Part shown: one piece after another, positions 1-12,123 of the stretch | Layout: each line of letters opens with the position of its first letter | Numbering within the stretch: the stretch's first letter is position 1 | From: Ustulina deusta | Taxonomy: Eukaryota; Ascomycota; Sordariomycetes; Xylariales; Xylariaceae | Direction: 5' to 3' | Assembly (NCBI GenBank): GCA_023159155.1 | Contig: JAJNNX010000061.1 | Location: 1 to 64,000 of the forward strand | DNA length: 64,000 nt | Translations under genes and position numbers: made by a program | The notes under the pieces: model-generated | Told to the model about the DNA's origin: nothing | Database searches by the model: none | What the model saw: only the letters and a program-made list of their open reading frames with translations

Positions 1-3000
1 TTAATAAAACTTAAAAATAATAATTAATCTAGCTAAATAATTTATTTTTATTAGCTTAATTTTTGCTAATAATTATAGTTAAGCTTTTTAGTTATAAATA
101 ATAAAATATAAATTAATATAATTAAATATTAAAAAAATACTATTAAATATTAAAACAATTATTTTAAAAATAACTAAAACTAAAAAAATAAAAAAAAACC
201 TAGAACTTTTAAAACTAAAATAAAAAAAGTCTATATAATAATTTTTAAAAAAAAAAAAACTAAGCTACTATTAAAAAAATTATATAAAACTTTTAAAATT
301 ATTTCTATTAAAATAAATAAAAATAATTAGTTAAAAAAACTTTAAAAAAACTTATTATAATTAAGTTTATAATAATTAAAAATAACTATATTAAACTATT
401 TAAAAAAAACTTAAAAATAATTAATATTTTATAAAAAAAATAAACTTAAATTAATTAAGTAGTATTATAAAAAACTTTTAATAATAAATTGATCTTATTT
501 TTAAAAAAAAAATTTCTAGTATATAAAGTTAATATAAAGCTTTTTGTTTTTTTAATTATTATATTTAAAAGGGTTTTTTTTAAAAAAAAAAATCTAAAAC
601 TTTACTATTATTATAATTAAAGTTTAATATAGTATTAAAACTTAATAATAAAAAATATATTTTTAGTTTTTATTAATATTATATATTTATATAGTTTATT
701 TTATTTAAAAAAAAGTTTATAAATAAGCTATTAGTTATAAATTTTATTAAATAAAATATAAACTTAAATATTACTTTTATTTTATTTATATTTAAATTTA
801 AATTAATTAAATATAAGTTTATAATTAATTATTAATAAAGAAATATATATTTAAAAAATTAAATTATATTAGTTTTAAATATTAGTAATATTATATTTAA
901 TTATTATAATATTATTTAATTTGCTAAATTAAATATTATTAAAGTTTTTTATTAATTATTATTAATTATAAAATTATATTATTTTTTTTTTTAAACTTAT
1001 AAAAAAATATTTTAATAAAAAGTTTTATTTTTTAGTTTAAAAATAAAACCTGCTTCGTAGTAAGTTTTTATTAATATATAAATTTAAAAATTTTTAAACA
1101 AGTTTGCAAATATTTATATAAATAATATTTTAATTTATTTTAAAACTAAAAAATAGTATTAAACTTATTATAAAAAAATAATTTATTGCTTATATTAAAC
1201 TAAATATTAAAAAAATATTAAAAAGTTTTGTTTTAATATATTTATTATTAATTATTTAAAAATAATTATAAAAGCTAAAGTAAAAATTAAAATTAATTTT
1301 ATAAAGATTTAAACAATTTTAAATTAAAATTTTAATAATTTTAAAAATACTAAATTAATCTAGTTATTTTTTAAACTTTATAATTATATTTATATATTTA
1401 TTTATTATATTTGTAAAATTACTATTTTTTTAAATTAATTATTAAAAAAAATAAGTTATTTATAATAAGACTAGAATAAAAACAAGCTTTTAAATATATA
1501 AAACTATTAGTTTATAAAATATTTGTTTTAGTTTTTTTTAAGCCCAGCTAATTAATAAAAATAAAAATAAATGCTTTATATAATATAACAAAAAAATTTA
1601 TTTAGTAATAATAAAAAAATATAACTTAAAAACTTATAAAGTATTTTTTTAAAATAATAATATTAATTAAACAAGTTTACTTAATTTAAAACTATAAACT
1701 TTTAATAATAATATAAATTTTAAAATATTATTATTTAAAGCTTTTTAAAACTAAGTTTTTTATAATAATTAATTATTAAGTTTTATTATATTTTTTAAAT
1801 AAATAGATTTTATTAATATAATAAATATATTGAACTAACTTTTTATTAAATTTTAATATTATTTTTTAATACTAATTAAAATAAAAAAATATAATAATTA
1901 ATATTTTATTATTAAAAATAGCTAAGCTTTTTATAATTAAAACTAAAAAAACTAAAAAATAAATAATAGTTTGAGTTTTGCTTAATAAAATATTAAGTTT
2001 TATATTAATTATAGATTTTTTATTTAATATTTTTTAAAAAGCTAACCTAATAAACCTAATTAAATAAAAAAACTAGCTATAAAAACTAAAAAATAAAAAT
2101 AAAAAGCTATATATATCTAAAGTTATTTTAAATAAGATTATTCTTTTTATATAGTTTTAATTATTATATATTAAAGTTAATATAAAATAATTAAAATATT
2201 AAAATAAAAATATTATTAGTTTTATTTAAAATATAATTATAAATAATATATATATAATTATTATAACTATAAAAAAACAAAATATTATAAAATAAAACTT
2301 TTAGTTTTTTTTATTTATTATTTATATTAGCTATAATATAGCAATATATAATAATAAATAATAAAAATATATTATTTAACTAATAAAGTTATAACTATAT
2401 ATAAATATTTATAAATAAGTTTAATTATTTAATTATAATTTTATTTAGCAAAAAAATAAATATTATAAAGTTGCTAGCTATATAATATTATAAAAATTTA
2501 TATAGATTTTTTAATATATTAAATATATAAATATTAAATAATATAAAACTATTTATTTTTAAATTTATAATAATAATTAATAGTTTTATAAGTATTAAGT
2601 ACTGCTTTAGTAATACTTATTATTTTTAAACCTAAAAAGTAATAAAATTAATTAATTAAAAATTAGATTAATAATTTTATTTTTATATTAATAAATATTA
2701 GAACAATTAGAATATTTATTTTTTTATTTTAGATTTTATATATAATTTTTTATAATATTTATTAATTAATATATTATTATTAAAAGTAGTAATAAAAATT
2801 AAAATATAAAATTTTTTAATAATAAATATTAATAAAACTATTATAGATTTTAATACTAAGCAATAAATATTTAAACTGGTTTATTAAACTTAAAATATTT
2901 AAAAAATAATATATAATATAGTAATTTTTGCGTAAAAATAATATAAGCTATAAACTAACAAAAAAAAATATTTAATAAATTTTAAAATAAAAAATAAAGT

Positions 3001-3814
3001 TTTTTTAAAAAAAAAAAGTTTTGTAATATAAGTATTAATTATTAGATTAGATTTTTAATTAGTTAAATTTTTTAAAATTTTAAAAAAATAAAAATTTAGT
3101 TATATTTTTGATTTGTTTAATTTTTATAAAATAAAAAATTTATTTTATACTAACCGATTATAAAAAATAAGCAATAATTTTTTATTTTAATAAATCTAAT
3201 TATTATTTTTAGCTAAAAATATTAATAATAAAATAAAATTTAAAATTAATCAAATTAAATAATTAAAAGTATATATAAAAAAAAAAGTTATAATATTAAC
3301 TTGTTTAAAAAAACTATAATTTTAATAATATTTAATATATAGCTTAAATTTTTTAAAATATACTAATTAAACTTAACTAATTTTATAAAACTTATAAAAA
3401 AGCTTTTAAACTTTTTATAAAATTATAAAAATAAATATATATAATAATAGCTAATAAGTTTATAAATAATTATAAAAATAATAATAAAATAATATAATAT
3501 AAAAAAACTATATAAACTTAATATTATTAGTAATTTTAAATTAAAATTATATTTAAACTTTTAGTTTTAAAAAAAAGTAGTATAATAGTTAGTATAGTTT
3601 TAGCAAAATTTATAAAAATTTTAAATATATATAGTAATAAAATAGAAAATCTATATATAGACTAACCTAACTTTATAACTATATATATAAAGTTTATATC
3701 TATTTATTTTATAAACTCTAATTTTTTTCTTTCTTTTTTTTTTTTTTAGCTTAAAATCTTTGTTTATAGTATTAATAAACTAGCTATAGAAGCTTTATTT
3801 AACTAATCGTAATA
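1..3814 (+). mobile_element. RIP-degraded LTR retroelement, 3' part (family 1)
   Basis: This is the internal region and 3' LTR of a copy whose 5' end lies outside the window. The sequence is almost pure A+T. It is collinear with about 14,230-17,754 and 18,830-22,269, and in reverse with 45,347-50,514, so it belongs to the same family. No open frame survives; C is nearly absent before A, as expected from repeat-induced point mutation. A purine run just before the LTR at 3,581 (AAAAAAAAGTAG) is the likely polypurine tract and fixes the plus orientation. The superfamily (Gypsy or Copia) cannot be read because the pol region is too mutated. Confidence 0.8.
3581..3814 (+). repeat. LTR of family 1 (copy A)
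   Basis: About 234 bp, starting TATAATAGTTAG (ancestral TGTAACAG-like) and ending CGTAATA (ancestral CGTAACA). It has the family landmarks: a TATATATAAAG promoter-like motif and a long poly-T stretch followed by TTTAGCTTA. It lacks the internal 23-bp duplication seen in LTRs at 6,529 and 22,270 and the 10-bp insert seen in LTRs at 7,773 and 17,755. Confidence 0.8.
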
Positions 3815-6528
3815 ATTTTAATAGTTTAAAAATATTAGACTAAAGTATACTAGCTAGTTTTTATATATATATGTTATATTTTATTTATTTAATTTTATAA
3901 TATAGCTAAATAGCTATAGTAAAAAAGTTGGTTAGGTGTATATATATATAAGCTAAAATCTTTTTAATTATTTATTTTTTAATACTACTACTTTTAATAT
4001 TGCTAGGCTTTAACTATAGCTTATTAAATATATATTTTTTTTTGCTAGCTTAAAATATTTAATAGAAATATTTTATTACTAGTATAGCTAGTTAAATAGC
4101 TTAATATAATATTTAAAATTATTAAAGTATTTTTTTATAAAAAACGGACTAACTTTATAAAAACTAAGCTTAGTTTAGTTATTTAAATAATATTTTAATT
4201 TGCTTAGTTTTATAAGCTTAATATATATAAAATTATTTTTAAAAATAAAAAAAGGCTTAATATACTACTAATTATAATAGATTTTTATTTTTGTTTATAC
4301 TAGTACTATAATATTAAAAGCTTTTTATTAAAGTATTTATTAAATTTATATATAATTACTACTTAAAAAAAGTTTATAAATAAAAAAGTTTTAAGTTTTT
4401 AACTATATAATAGCTTATAAAGCGTTTTAGTTATAATAGCTAATATAAATATATTTAAAACATATACTATATAACTAATATAATTTTTTTAAATACTTAT
4501 ATTTAATTAAGCTCTAAATATAAATATTAATAAAATTTAAAAAACTTAAATTATTTTTTTAATTTAATTATTAGCTTATTAATAATATAATATAAATAAC
4601 TATATAGTAAGACTGCTTATTTTATATAATATTATTTATAATCTATTAAAAAATTTAAAGTTTATATTAGATATAAATAAATTAGGTAGCTTTTAGTCTA
4701 AATAAATTTATTAAATATATAATTAAGCTTAATTTTTTATATTATATATTAATTTATTAATAATATACTTTATAAATTTCATAGTTTTATATATAATTAT
4801 AAATATTATATTATTTTTATTTAAAAATATAAAAAAACTAAAAATAAAATTAAAACATAAAATATAAATTAGAATTATAGGTATATAGATAGGTTATATA
4901 TTGCTATAGGGTGGCTTTTCTTTTGTTTAGTAATTAATAAATTAAATATATATTTATATATTTAGTAATATGCTTTTTAATTTTAAAAAAATAAATAAAA
5001 ACATAAATAAAATTTATAGTTTATATTATATTTATATAAGCTTTATAATTATAAACTAGTTATATAACTTTTGTTTATATAATAGCTAAAATAATAAGCT
5101 AGTTATTAAAAAAATCTAAATAATATAATAATTATATAGTTAGATTATAACAAAATATATATAAAATAATATTAAAGCTTTTAGTATTATTTTTTGTTAT
5201 ATTATATTATTTTTATAGCTACTTATATATTATTTTAAAAATATAATTTATTTATAATAATTTAACTATTTTTTGCTATAAGTCCTTTAATATATAAATA
5301 AATATAATAGTTATATTTTTATATAACTATAGTTTTAGCTTTATATCTAGTATAATAAAAAGGCTTATTAATAGAATAATTATTTATAATATTAAAGCAA
5401 GCAAATCTAACGTTACAAGATATATAGTAATTATTTATAATACTAAAGCAAATAAATCTAATATTATAAGCTATATAATAATTATTTATAATACTAAAAT
5501 AAACAAGTTTAATATTGCAAGCTATGCTTTAACTAGCGTAATACTATTTAAAAATCAAACATATTATATTATTAAAAAATAAACTAAATCTAAAACTAGT
5601 ATAAAAAATAGTATTAATATTAGATCTTAAGATTATAGCTAGGCTAGATCCTAAGTTAGGTCTAGACTTTAAAACTAAAGCTAAGCTTATTAAGCAAGAT
5701 TTTAAGGATTAATATTAGTATACGTGCGATTTTTTATAACTATAAAGGTCTAAATTATAATATTAATAAAAGTTTTAATATTAAGCTTAATTTTTTTTAA
5801 TATATAAAATATTTTAATCCGGTTAATATATTATAATAGAAATAAGTATTATAAAACTAATTAATTTATACTTTTAAGTTGTTTAGTAATAGCTTAAAAA
5901 ATTTAAATAATAGTATTATAATTAATATAAATATAAATATTGCTATAATTAAAATATTAAGTAAGTTTTTTTAATATTTATACTAATTTATATGTTTTTA
6001 TTTTATATAAACTATATTTTTTTTTTATATTTCATAAAAAGTTAAAGTAATACTATTTAACTAATTAAAATTAATTTAAAAAATAAATAGTTTTTTATAA
6101 TTAAAAAAAACAAGCATAACTATATTATAAATATAAGTTTTAAAAGTTTTTTATATTTAAATAGTTTATTTTTATATTTTGTTTTTATATTTAAGTATTG
6201 CTTCGTACTACTTTTGAGCTTTTTTTAATACAATATTAGTTTTTCTATTTAGTTAAAAAAATAATATTTTTAAAAGTAGCTTATAGGTCCTAGCCTATTA
6301 TACCTGCCTAAGATTAGCTATTTTAGAACAATTTTTAAAACTAAATATTTTGATCTGGTTTAGAAATATTATAATACTAGCAAATTAATAAATATAATAA
6401 TACTAATACTTTATAAAGCTATAGTATAACTTAATGTAGCTAAAATACTAAAAATAATATTAAAATATTTAATATATTTTTTTATAATCTAAAAAAAAAA
6501 ATTATTATTATTAATATAAATAAATATA
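3815..6528. other. RIPped AT-rich sequence, unidentified
   Basis: A 2.7-kb AT-rich stretch between two LTRs of family 1. It does not match the family 1 internal region. Slightly more C and G survive than in the flanking elements, particularly around 5,400-5,720. No coding frame of note is present. It is probably another degraded repeat; I see no termini that would define it. Confidence 0.5.
5377..5525. repeat. 51-bp tandem repeat, 3 copies
   Basis: Three units beginning TAATTATTTATAATA start at 5,377, 5,428 and 5,479, giving a strict 51-bp period. Units differ by transitions typical of RIP. The period is a multiple of three, so it could be a remnant of a repeat-containing coding region, but no open frame remains. 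Confidence 0.7.
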
Positions 6529-6783
6529 TATAATAGCTAGTACAGTCTTAGCAAGACCTGCAGTACAGTTTTAGGAAGACTTATAAGGACTCTAGACCTA
6601 TATAGTAATAAAATAGGAAGTTTGCGCATAAACCAACCTATAACTCTATAGTTATATATATAAAATCTATATCTACCCATTTTATAAACTTTGATTTTTT
6701 TTTTTTTTTTTTTTTTAGCTTAGAGTTTTTGTTTATAATATTAATAAACTAGCTATAAAAGCTTTACTTAACTAATTATAATA
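6529..6783 (+). repeat. LTR of family 1 (copy B, 5' LTR)
   Basis: 255 bp, less mutated than most copies. It contains a tandem 23-bp duplication near its start (two TAG(C/G)AAGAC-type units at about 6,540-6,585), shared only with the LTR at 22,270. A TATATATAAAATC promoter-like motif and a poly-T tract are visible. The internal sequence after it matches that after 12,253. Confidence 0.75.
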
Positions 6784-7887
6784 TAACTTTAAGCTTACTA
6801 ATTATTTATTAATAAATGTTTAATAAATATATTTATTTTATTTTATTATAATTAATAAAACATAAATATATATATTTTTTTTAGTTATATATTTTATAAT
6901 ATAAAATTAATTTTAATATAATTTTAATAAAACTTTTAATTTTTATATTATTTAAAAACAAATAATTTATAAAAAACTTAACTTTAAATATTTTTATTTT
7001 ATTTTTAGTTTTTAAATAATTAAAATAATTTTAATTTTTAAATATAACTAATTTTTTATTATTAAACAATTTTAAAAAAAAAATTTTTATAAAAAAAAAA
7101 AATTTTTAAATATTAGATTTTTTTATAAATGCTTTAAATAAACTAATATTTAAAAAGAAATCTAAAAAAAATAAAATTTAAACTAGAACTAAAATAATTT
7201 AAAATAAATAATATATTAAATATTATAGTTATATAAGCTTATAATTTTATATTAGTTCTAATAAAACTTTTTTAATAAATAAAAAAAATAAAGCGCTAAT
7301 TTTTTAATATATTTATTTTAGTATTTTTAAAAAATAACTATAATTTAATAATAAAAAATATATTTAAAAATATTAATTTTAAATTTTTTAGTTTTGTTGC
7401 TTTATTTATTTTTCATTTTATTAGTTTATTTTTTAATATTTTAAACTTTACTTATATTAAAAAAACTAAAATATAAAAAATTAAATTTTATTTAATAATT
7501 AGGTTTATAAACTAATAAAAAAGCTAAATAAAAATATTATTATATTTTAAACTAAAAATATATTAAAGAATTAATAAAAATATATTTTTATTTAATTAAA
7601 AAATTATTTAATAATATTATTAAAATAATTTAAGCTTTATTAATAATTTATTATAATTTTAATTAAATAATTATTATTTATAAAATATTTTAAATTTATA
7701 TATATAAAACTAATAAAAATATTAATTTATTAAATTATAATAAAAATATAAATTATAGAACTATTTTTATATTATAACAGTTAGTATAGTCTGTATAGTT
7801 TTAGCAAGACCTGCAAGGACTCCAGACCTACATAGCGATAAGATAGGAAGTCTGCACACGGACCAACCTAACTCTATAGCTATATAT

Positions 7888-8154
7888 TGAAGAAGGACGG
7901 GGCAACTCGACACCAAAAACAACTAAAACAACAAAAACAAACTAGAGCGCCTGCTACTAGAAAACTAGTATGAATCCTATGCGTGTGAAGTAAGTGTTGC
8001 TCTGAGAAGTTTGAAGGCTTTTATAGCTATTCGAACCCCTGAATGCAGCCGAAGATCAGCCGGTTCGGGCCGCAGGCGGCCCGAATACGGCTAACAATTG
8101 ACGTACAGCCACTTTCGCAGCTGCCAGCGGGCCGCTAGCACCAGCCCTGCTGCA
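7888..8154 (-). repeat. 3' LTR of the hairpin-bearing element
   Basis: 267 bp, nearly identical to 11,857-12,123. In minus orientation it begins TGCAGCAGGGCTGG and ends CTTCTTCA. It has a GC-rich palindromic stretch (GGGCCGCAGGCGGCCC at about 8,067-8,082) and an A/C-rich end. In minus orientation it is the downstream LTR. Confidence 0.8.
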
Positions 8155-8167
8155 AACTTCCCTTATT
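8155..8167 (-). other. Putative polypurine tract
   Basis: The minus strand reads AATAAGGGAAGTT directly before the downstream LTR. Its purine run is the expected plus-strand priming signal and agrees with the minus orientation inferred from the primer site and TATA box. Confidence 0.4.
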
Positions 8168-8355
8168 CGGAGCCTTATTCTCCAGATGGCTTCGAATCCA
8201 ACTGCAGGGCTGAAAACACCAAAAAAGACAACACAACACCCACTCGAACCCCTAGGCCTCAACGGCCTAAAAAAAAAAAAAGAACCAGCCCTAACCCACT
8301 AGGCCACCAAGCCCTTGATCAGCCGATTGCTGAACCGGTCACATATTACAATAGA

Positions 8356-8408
8356 CTTCCCTTGGTCCAAAGATCTTCCCTTGGTCCAAAGATCTTCCCT
8401 TGGTCCGT
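8356..8408. repeat. 19-bp tandem repeat, 2.7 copies
   Basis: CTTCCCTTGGTCCAAAGAT is repeated at 8,356, 8,375 and 8,394, the last copy partial. The CTTCCCTTGG core recurs singly throughout the element interior (for example near 9,882, 10,230, 10,630, 10,915), just upstream of hairpin units, so it belongs to the larger degenerate repeat unit. Confidence 0.7.
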
Positions 8409-8763
8409 ATGCCGTATGCCCTCTGGCATAACCCTTCAGCCCTTCAAATGCCCCATTCTCTCGTATTCCTTCGACATATTCCCATATAAAACGTGTGCAA
8501 TTCTGTCCAGACCTGACGTATGTAGCGGTATCTGCCAGTATCTCGTGTTAGAACCTAGGTAGGTGCCACGGTTGGCCACCACTTCGAACCCAAGCCAAAT
8601 CTCCGTATGAGAAGTCACGCCGTAGCCCTCACTACTCTCAATACATACAAATCTCTATATAACTGCAGTAACGTTTTCTGGTGGTGTACATGTAGGTCGG
8701 AGTTCGTAGAATAGGCACTGATCGGCCTCGTGGACTTCGTGAATAACTCTGAAAATTGCAAGT

Positions 8764-11700
8764 GCGAGCGTGTCCCCATACAAATTAGTATGGGTAGCCG
8801 CTCGTACGCGAAAGGAAAATCGTCGATCAGCAGCGCAGCAATGACGAATTGACTGATCGGCAGTGCTGCGATAGCTATGTAACATGTATGGTACGAACAG
8901 GTTCACATACAAAATAGTATGGGGAGTTGTTCGTACGCAACCAAATAACTGATCAGCGCAGCAATGACAATTCGTTAGTGCTGTGCTGTACGCGTAGCAA
9001 CAAACTGACTGATTAGCGCAGCAATGACGAATTGACTAATCGGCAGTGCTGCGATAACCATCAAATATGTATGGTGCGAACAAGTTCACATACAAAATAG
9101 TATGGGGAGTTGCTCGTACATAACTAAATGACTGATCAGTGCAGCAATGACGTATTGACTAATTGGCAGTGCTGTGCTGTATCCGTAGCGCCGTATGCGT
9201 ATTGCTATGTGTGTAAGGCGTAGGACGTGTAGGTCGTGTAGGTATGAGCAGATTGCCATATAAATTGTATGGGCAATTGCTCGTACGCCCATATCCTTCA
9301 CATAACACACTGACTGATCGGCACGGCAAACGAATAAACTGATCGGTATCGCTACATGTACGGCGCAGAATGGTGTAGGGCTAATCGGAAGGCCCTCGCG
9401 TAGGTGATTAATGTGCGAGCAGGTTCGCATAGAAAATTGTATGTACGCCTGCTCGTACGTAACTGAAAACGTGGTAAGCTTCGCTGATCGACGGCGAATA
9501 TGGCTAAAAATCGCTGATCGACGGCGAACGTGATGTCTGTAAGAGCACTTGTCCATATAAAACACTATGTGGACTTGCTCGTACGCAATTGAAACTGGGT
9601 AAACTCGCTGATCAACGGCGTATAACAAAATCGCTAATCAATAGCGAACGGGGTGTAACGTGTCAATACGAGCACACACACATACAAATTAGTATGGGTG
9701 GCTGCTCGTACGCGCTTATATCGGCTAAGTCGCTGATCAATCGTACGTATAACGGCTGAACTGGCTGATCAACGCATGTGATGGCTGGTCGACGCGTGTA
9801 TATGACTGATCAACGCGTATATGACTGAATTGGCCGATTGGCAGCGTGGCAGTTCGTCAATTAGCTGGCTAAACAATGGCTTCCCTTGGATCATGGGTGT
9901 AAGAGCATATTCGCATACAAATTGTATGGGGGTCTGCTCGTACGGCCATTGAACGAAGGACTTATTGGTATGGTCATTGGAACCAGGGGCTGAACGAAGG
10001 ACTGGCTGATCAACGGTATAGCAATTCGTCGATTGAAACCATAAACAGACGCTCCTCTGTAAGCCACGAACATATTCGCATACAGATTAGTACGTGAATG
10101 TGTTCGTACGCTACCAAACGTAGTAGGCCTGACTGATCAACAACCCGAAGGGCGATGCGATATCTGGCGCTAACACCGCAACAAAAACAACGCTTCCAAA
10201 ACGAGGCTTCAAAACAAGGTCTAAACAGCGCTTCCCTTGGACCGTACGTATTCGAGCTGACTCCCATATAAACTATATGGGCACTTGTTCGTACGGCGAC
10301 TCGTATGGGAACTGACTGATTAACGGTGTAGAAGCCTAGAAAAACAACGAAAAACAACGAAAATGCCGAATATGCTGAAAAACGCCGGAAATGCTGAAAA
10401 TGCTGAACAACAAAATTGACGAAAACGGAGGTGTACGTATGGCTGACGAAGGCGTGGAACAAATGCGTCATAACTTGGAGCGAACCTCCCCGTGGGCTAC
10501 AGCGCTGCGAGCGTATTCACATACAAAATGTATGGGGATCTGTTCGTAGGACTGTTCGTGACGGGGAATCTGGCTGATCGCTAACAAAACGCTGACTGAA
10601 CGAAGGACTTGAAGGGGCTTGAAGCAACGGCTTCCCATGGGCGATGTGGGTACGAGCAGGTTTGCATATTAACTTGTATGGCAACTTGTTCGTACGGGTA
10701 TTCGAATATGGACTTGACTGATCATTGCGGCGGTGATGGGCTAATTGCAGACTTGGAACGAGGCTTCCCGTAGGCTATACAGCTGCGAGCTAGTTCGTAT
10801 AGTAACTTGTATGGGACTCGGCTCGTAGGTGTATTCGGATGGGGGGGACTTGCGAGGGCAATTTGGCTGATCGATTGGCTGACTGATTGACTGATCGGCG
10901 GCTTGGAACGAAGACTTCCCTTGGACTGGAAGGCGTACGAGCATATTTGCATACAAATAGTATGTAGGTCTGCTCGAACAACTTCTCAACGAAGGGACTG
11001 ACTGACTGACTGACTCAAGCAACGTAACTGCCTCAGCAATGCGTATAGCTGGCCAACAAAGCAATGGGCCGATTGGGCTAATCAACGCGTATATGACTAG
11101 CCTGGCTAACGAGGCCTAGAAAACGAGGGCGATTGACTGATCGGTGCATCGTATGTATGGCGTATAGCGTACAAGTGGGAGCATGTTCGCATAGTAATTT
11201 GTATGGCGGACTGCTCGAACGCGTACATGAACGTACGAACTGACTAATCAACGCAAACTGGGCTAAATCGGCTGATCAACACGTATGGCTAGCCTGGCTA
11301 ACCGGAATAGCCACCTAGACTGACGGACCAAGGGCTCCCTGTAGGTCGTACAGCTACGAACAAGTTCGTATACAAAGTTGTATGGCGGGTTGTTCGTAGG
11401 TGTATTCTGGCAAGGGACTCGGCGGTGAGTGCGTATAGCTAAGGCAGCAAGGGCAGCAAGGCTGATCAACGTGGCTAGGCTGGCTTGGTTGGTCGTACGG
11501 ACACATAAACGGACTAATCAATGCAAACTAGGCTTCCCGGAAGGTATACAGCCATGAGCAGACTTGTATGTGGATTTATATGGGAGGCTGCTCGTGGGTG
11601 TATTCGTACGGAGAATTAACTAGTCAATTGGCTAATCGATAGGTTAGCTTTCTAACTAGGTTGTCTTCGCGCAGAGCTGGCATTGAGGCAATTAACGGGT

Positions 11701-11835
11701 TGTAGACATATTCGTATAGTAATTTGTATGGGAGGGCGTCGAGCATTGGTCTCCGATCACAGGTCGCGCTCCAAGGAGCAATAAGCATGTGCAAGCATCG
11801 TCACATACAAATTTATATAGCGGACTGCTCTATCG
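8764..11835. repeat. Array of about 19 hairpin-forming repeats
   Basis: Imperfect palindromes of 45-50 bp start near 8,764, 8,891, 9,074, 9,242, 9,413, 9,539, 9,667, 9,899, 10,064, 10,251, 10,505, 10,650, 10,783, 10,933, 11,175, 11,354, 11,552, 11,701 and 11,788. The outer arms are (T)ACGAGCAG and CTGCTCGTA(CG); the inner arms are CATAC and GTATG around an A/T-rich loop of about 5-7 bases. Start-to-start spacing is irregular, 87-254 bp. Spacers share degenerate motifs such as CTGATCAACGCG, CTGATCGGCAGTGCTGCG and GGCTTCCCTTGGA, so the array is a decayed tandem repeat of a composite unit. Open frames on the minus strand in this region are by-products of the repeat. Confidence 0.8.
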
Positions 11836-11843
11836 TAGCCTCA

Positions 11844-11855
11844 CCAAAGACACCA
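11844..11855 (-). other. Putative primer-binding site
   Basis: The minus strand reads TGGTGTCTTTGG starting one base after the LTR end. Reverse-transcription primer sites of LTR elements start with TGG, the complement of the tRNA CCA terminus. The matching tRNA cannot be identified here. Confidence 0.45.
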
Positions 11856-11856
11856 T

Positions 11857-12123
11857 TAAAAAAGAACGGGGCAACTCGACACCAAAAACAACTAAAACAA
11901 CAAAAACAAACTAGAGCGCCTGCTACTAGAAAACTAGTATGAATCCTATGCGTGTGAAGTAAGTGTTGCTCTGAGAAGTTTGAAGGCTTTTATAGCTATT
12001 CGAACCCCTGAATGCAGCCGAAGATCAGCCGGTTCGGGCCGCAGGCGGCCCGAATACAGCTAACAATTAACGTACAGCCACTTTCGCAGCTGCCAGCGGG
12101 CCGCTAGCACCAGCCCTGCTGCA
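11857..12123 (-). repeat. 5' LTR of the hairpin-bearing element
   Basis: Direct repeat of 7,888-8,154. All five differences are G-to-A on the plus strand relative to the other copy, three of them clustered in the first nine bases and two near 12,040-12,060. In minus orientation this is the upstream LTR and would drive transcription of the element. Confidence 0.8.
11985..11997 (-). promoter_or_regulatory. TATA box in the 5' LTR
   Basis: The minus strand reads AGCTATAAAAGCC. It is a good TATA match, placed about 130 bases inside the LTR start in minus orientation, so transcription would begin in the LTR and run through the hairpin array. The same motif occurs in the 3' LTR at 8,016-8,028. Confidence 0.5.

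Larger units (their letters stand above)
7888..12123 (-). mobile_element. Non-autonomous LTR element with hairpin-repeat interior
   Basis: A 4.24-kb balanced-GC island inside an AT-rich LTR. Two direct repeats of 267 bp bound it (7,888-8,154 and 11,857-12,123), differing at only five sites. ATATA flanks both sides (7,882-7,886 and 12,124-12,128). In minus orientation it has LTR-element hallmarks: LTRs starting TGCAGCAGGG and ending CTTCTTCA, a TATAAAA box in the LTR, a tRNA-like primer site TGGTGTCTTTGG one base inside the 5' LTR, and a purine tract AATAAGGGAAG next to the 3' LTR. The 3.7-kb interior has no gag or pol; it carries about 19 hairpin repeats. It is largely free of RIP, so it arrived after the surrounding copies were mutated. 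Mobilisation would need enzymes supplied by another element. I know no described family that matches. Confidence 0.8.

Noticed and set aside
3581..6783. Pairing the LTRs at 3,581 and 6,529 as one element
   Set aside because: They lack shared diagnostic indels, and the sequence between them is not the family 1 interior; the LTR at 6,529 pairs with 22,270.
8240..8306. tRNA-like A box (TGGCCTAGTGG) and B box (GGTTCGAGTGG) on the minus strand
   Set aside because: A 13-T run, a Pol III terminator, lies between the boxes and no tRNA fold is evident; probably chance or a very old SINE trace.
9086..10471. Minus-strand open frames of 150-180 codons in the hairpin array
   Set aside because: Their repeated YEQ...CS pattern is simply the translated palindrome; they have no domain and no stable start.
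8764..11835. CRISPR-like spaced palindromic repeats
   Set aside because: Copies are degenerate, spacing is irregular (87-254 bp), and the array lies inside an LTR element in a eukaryote.
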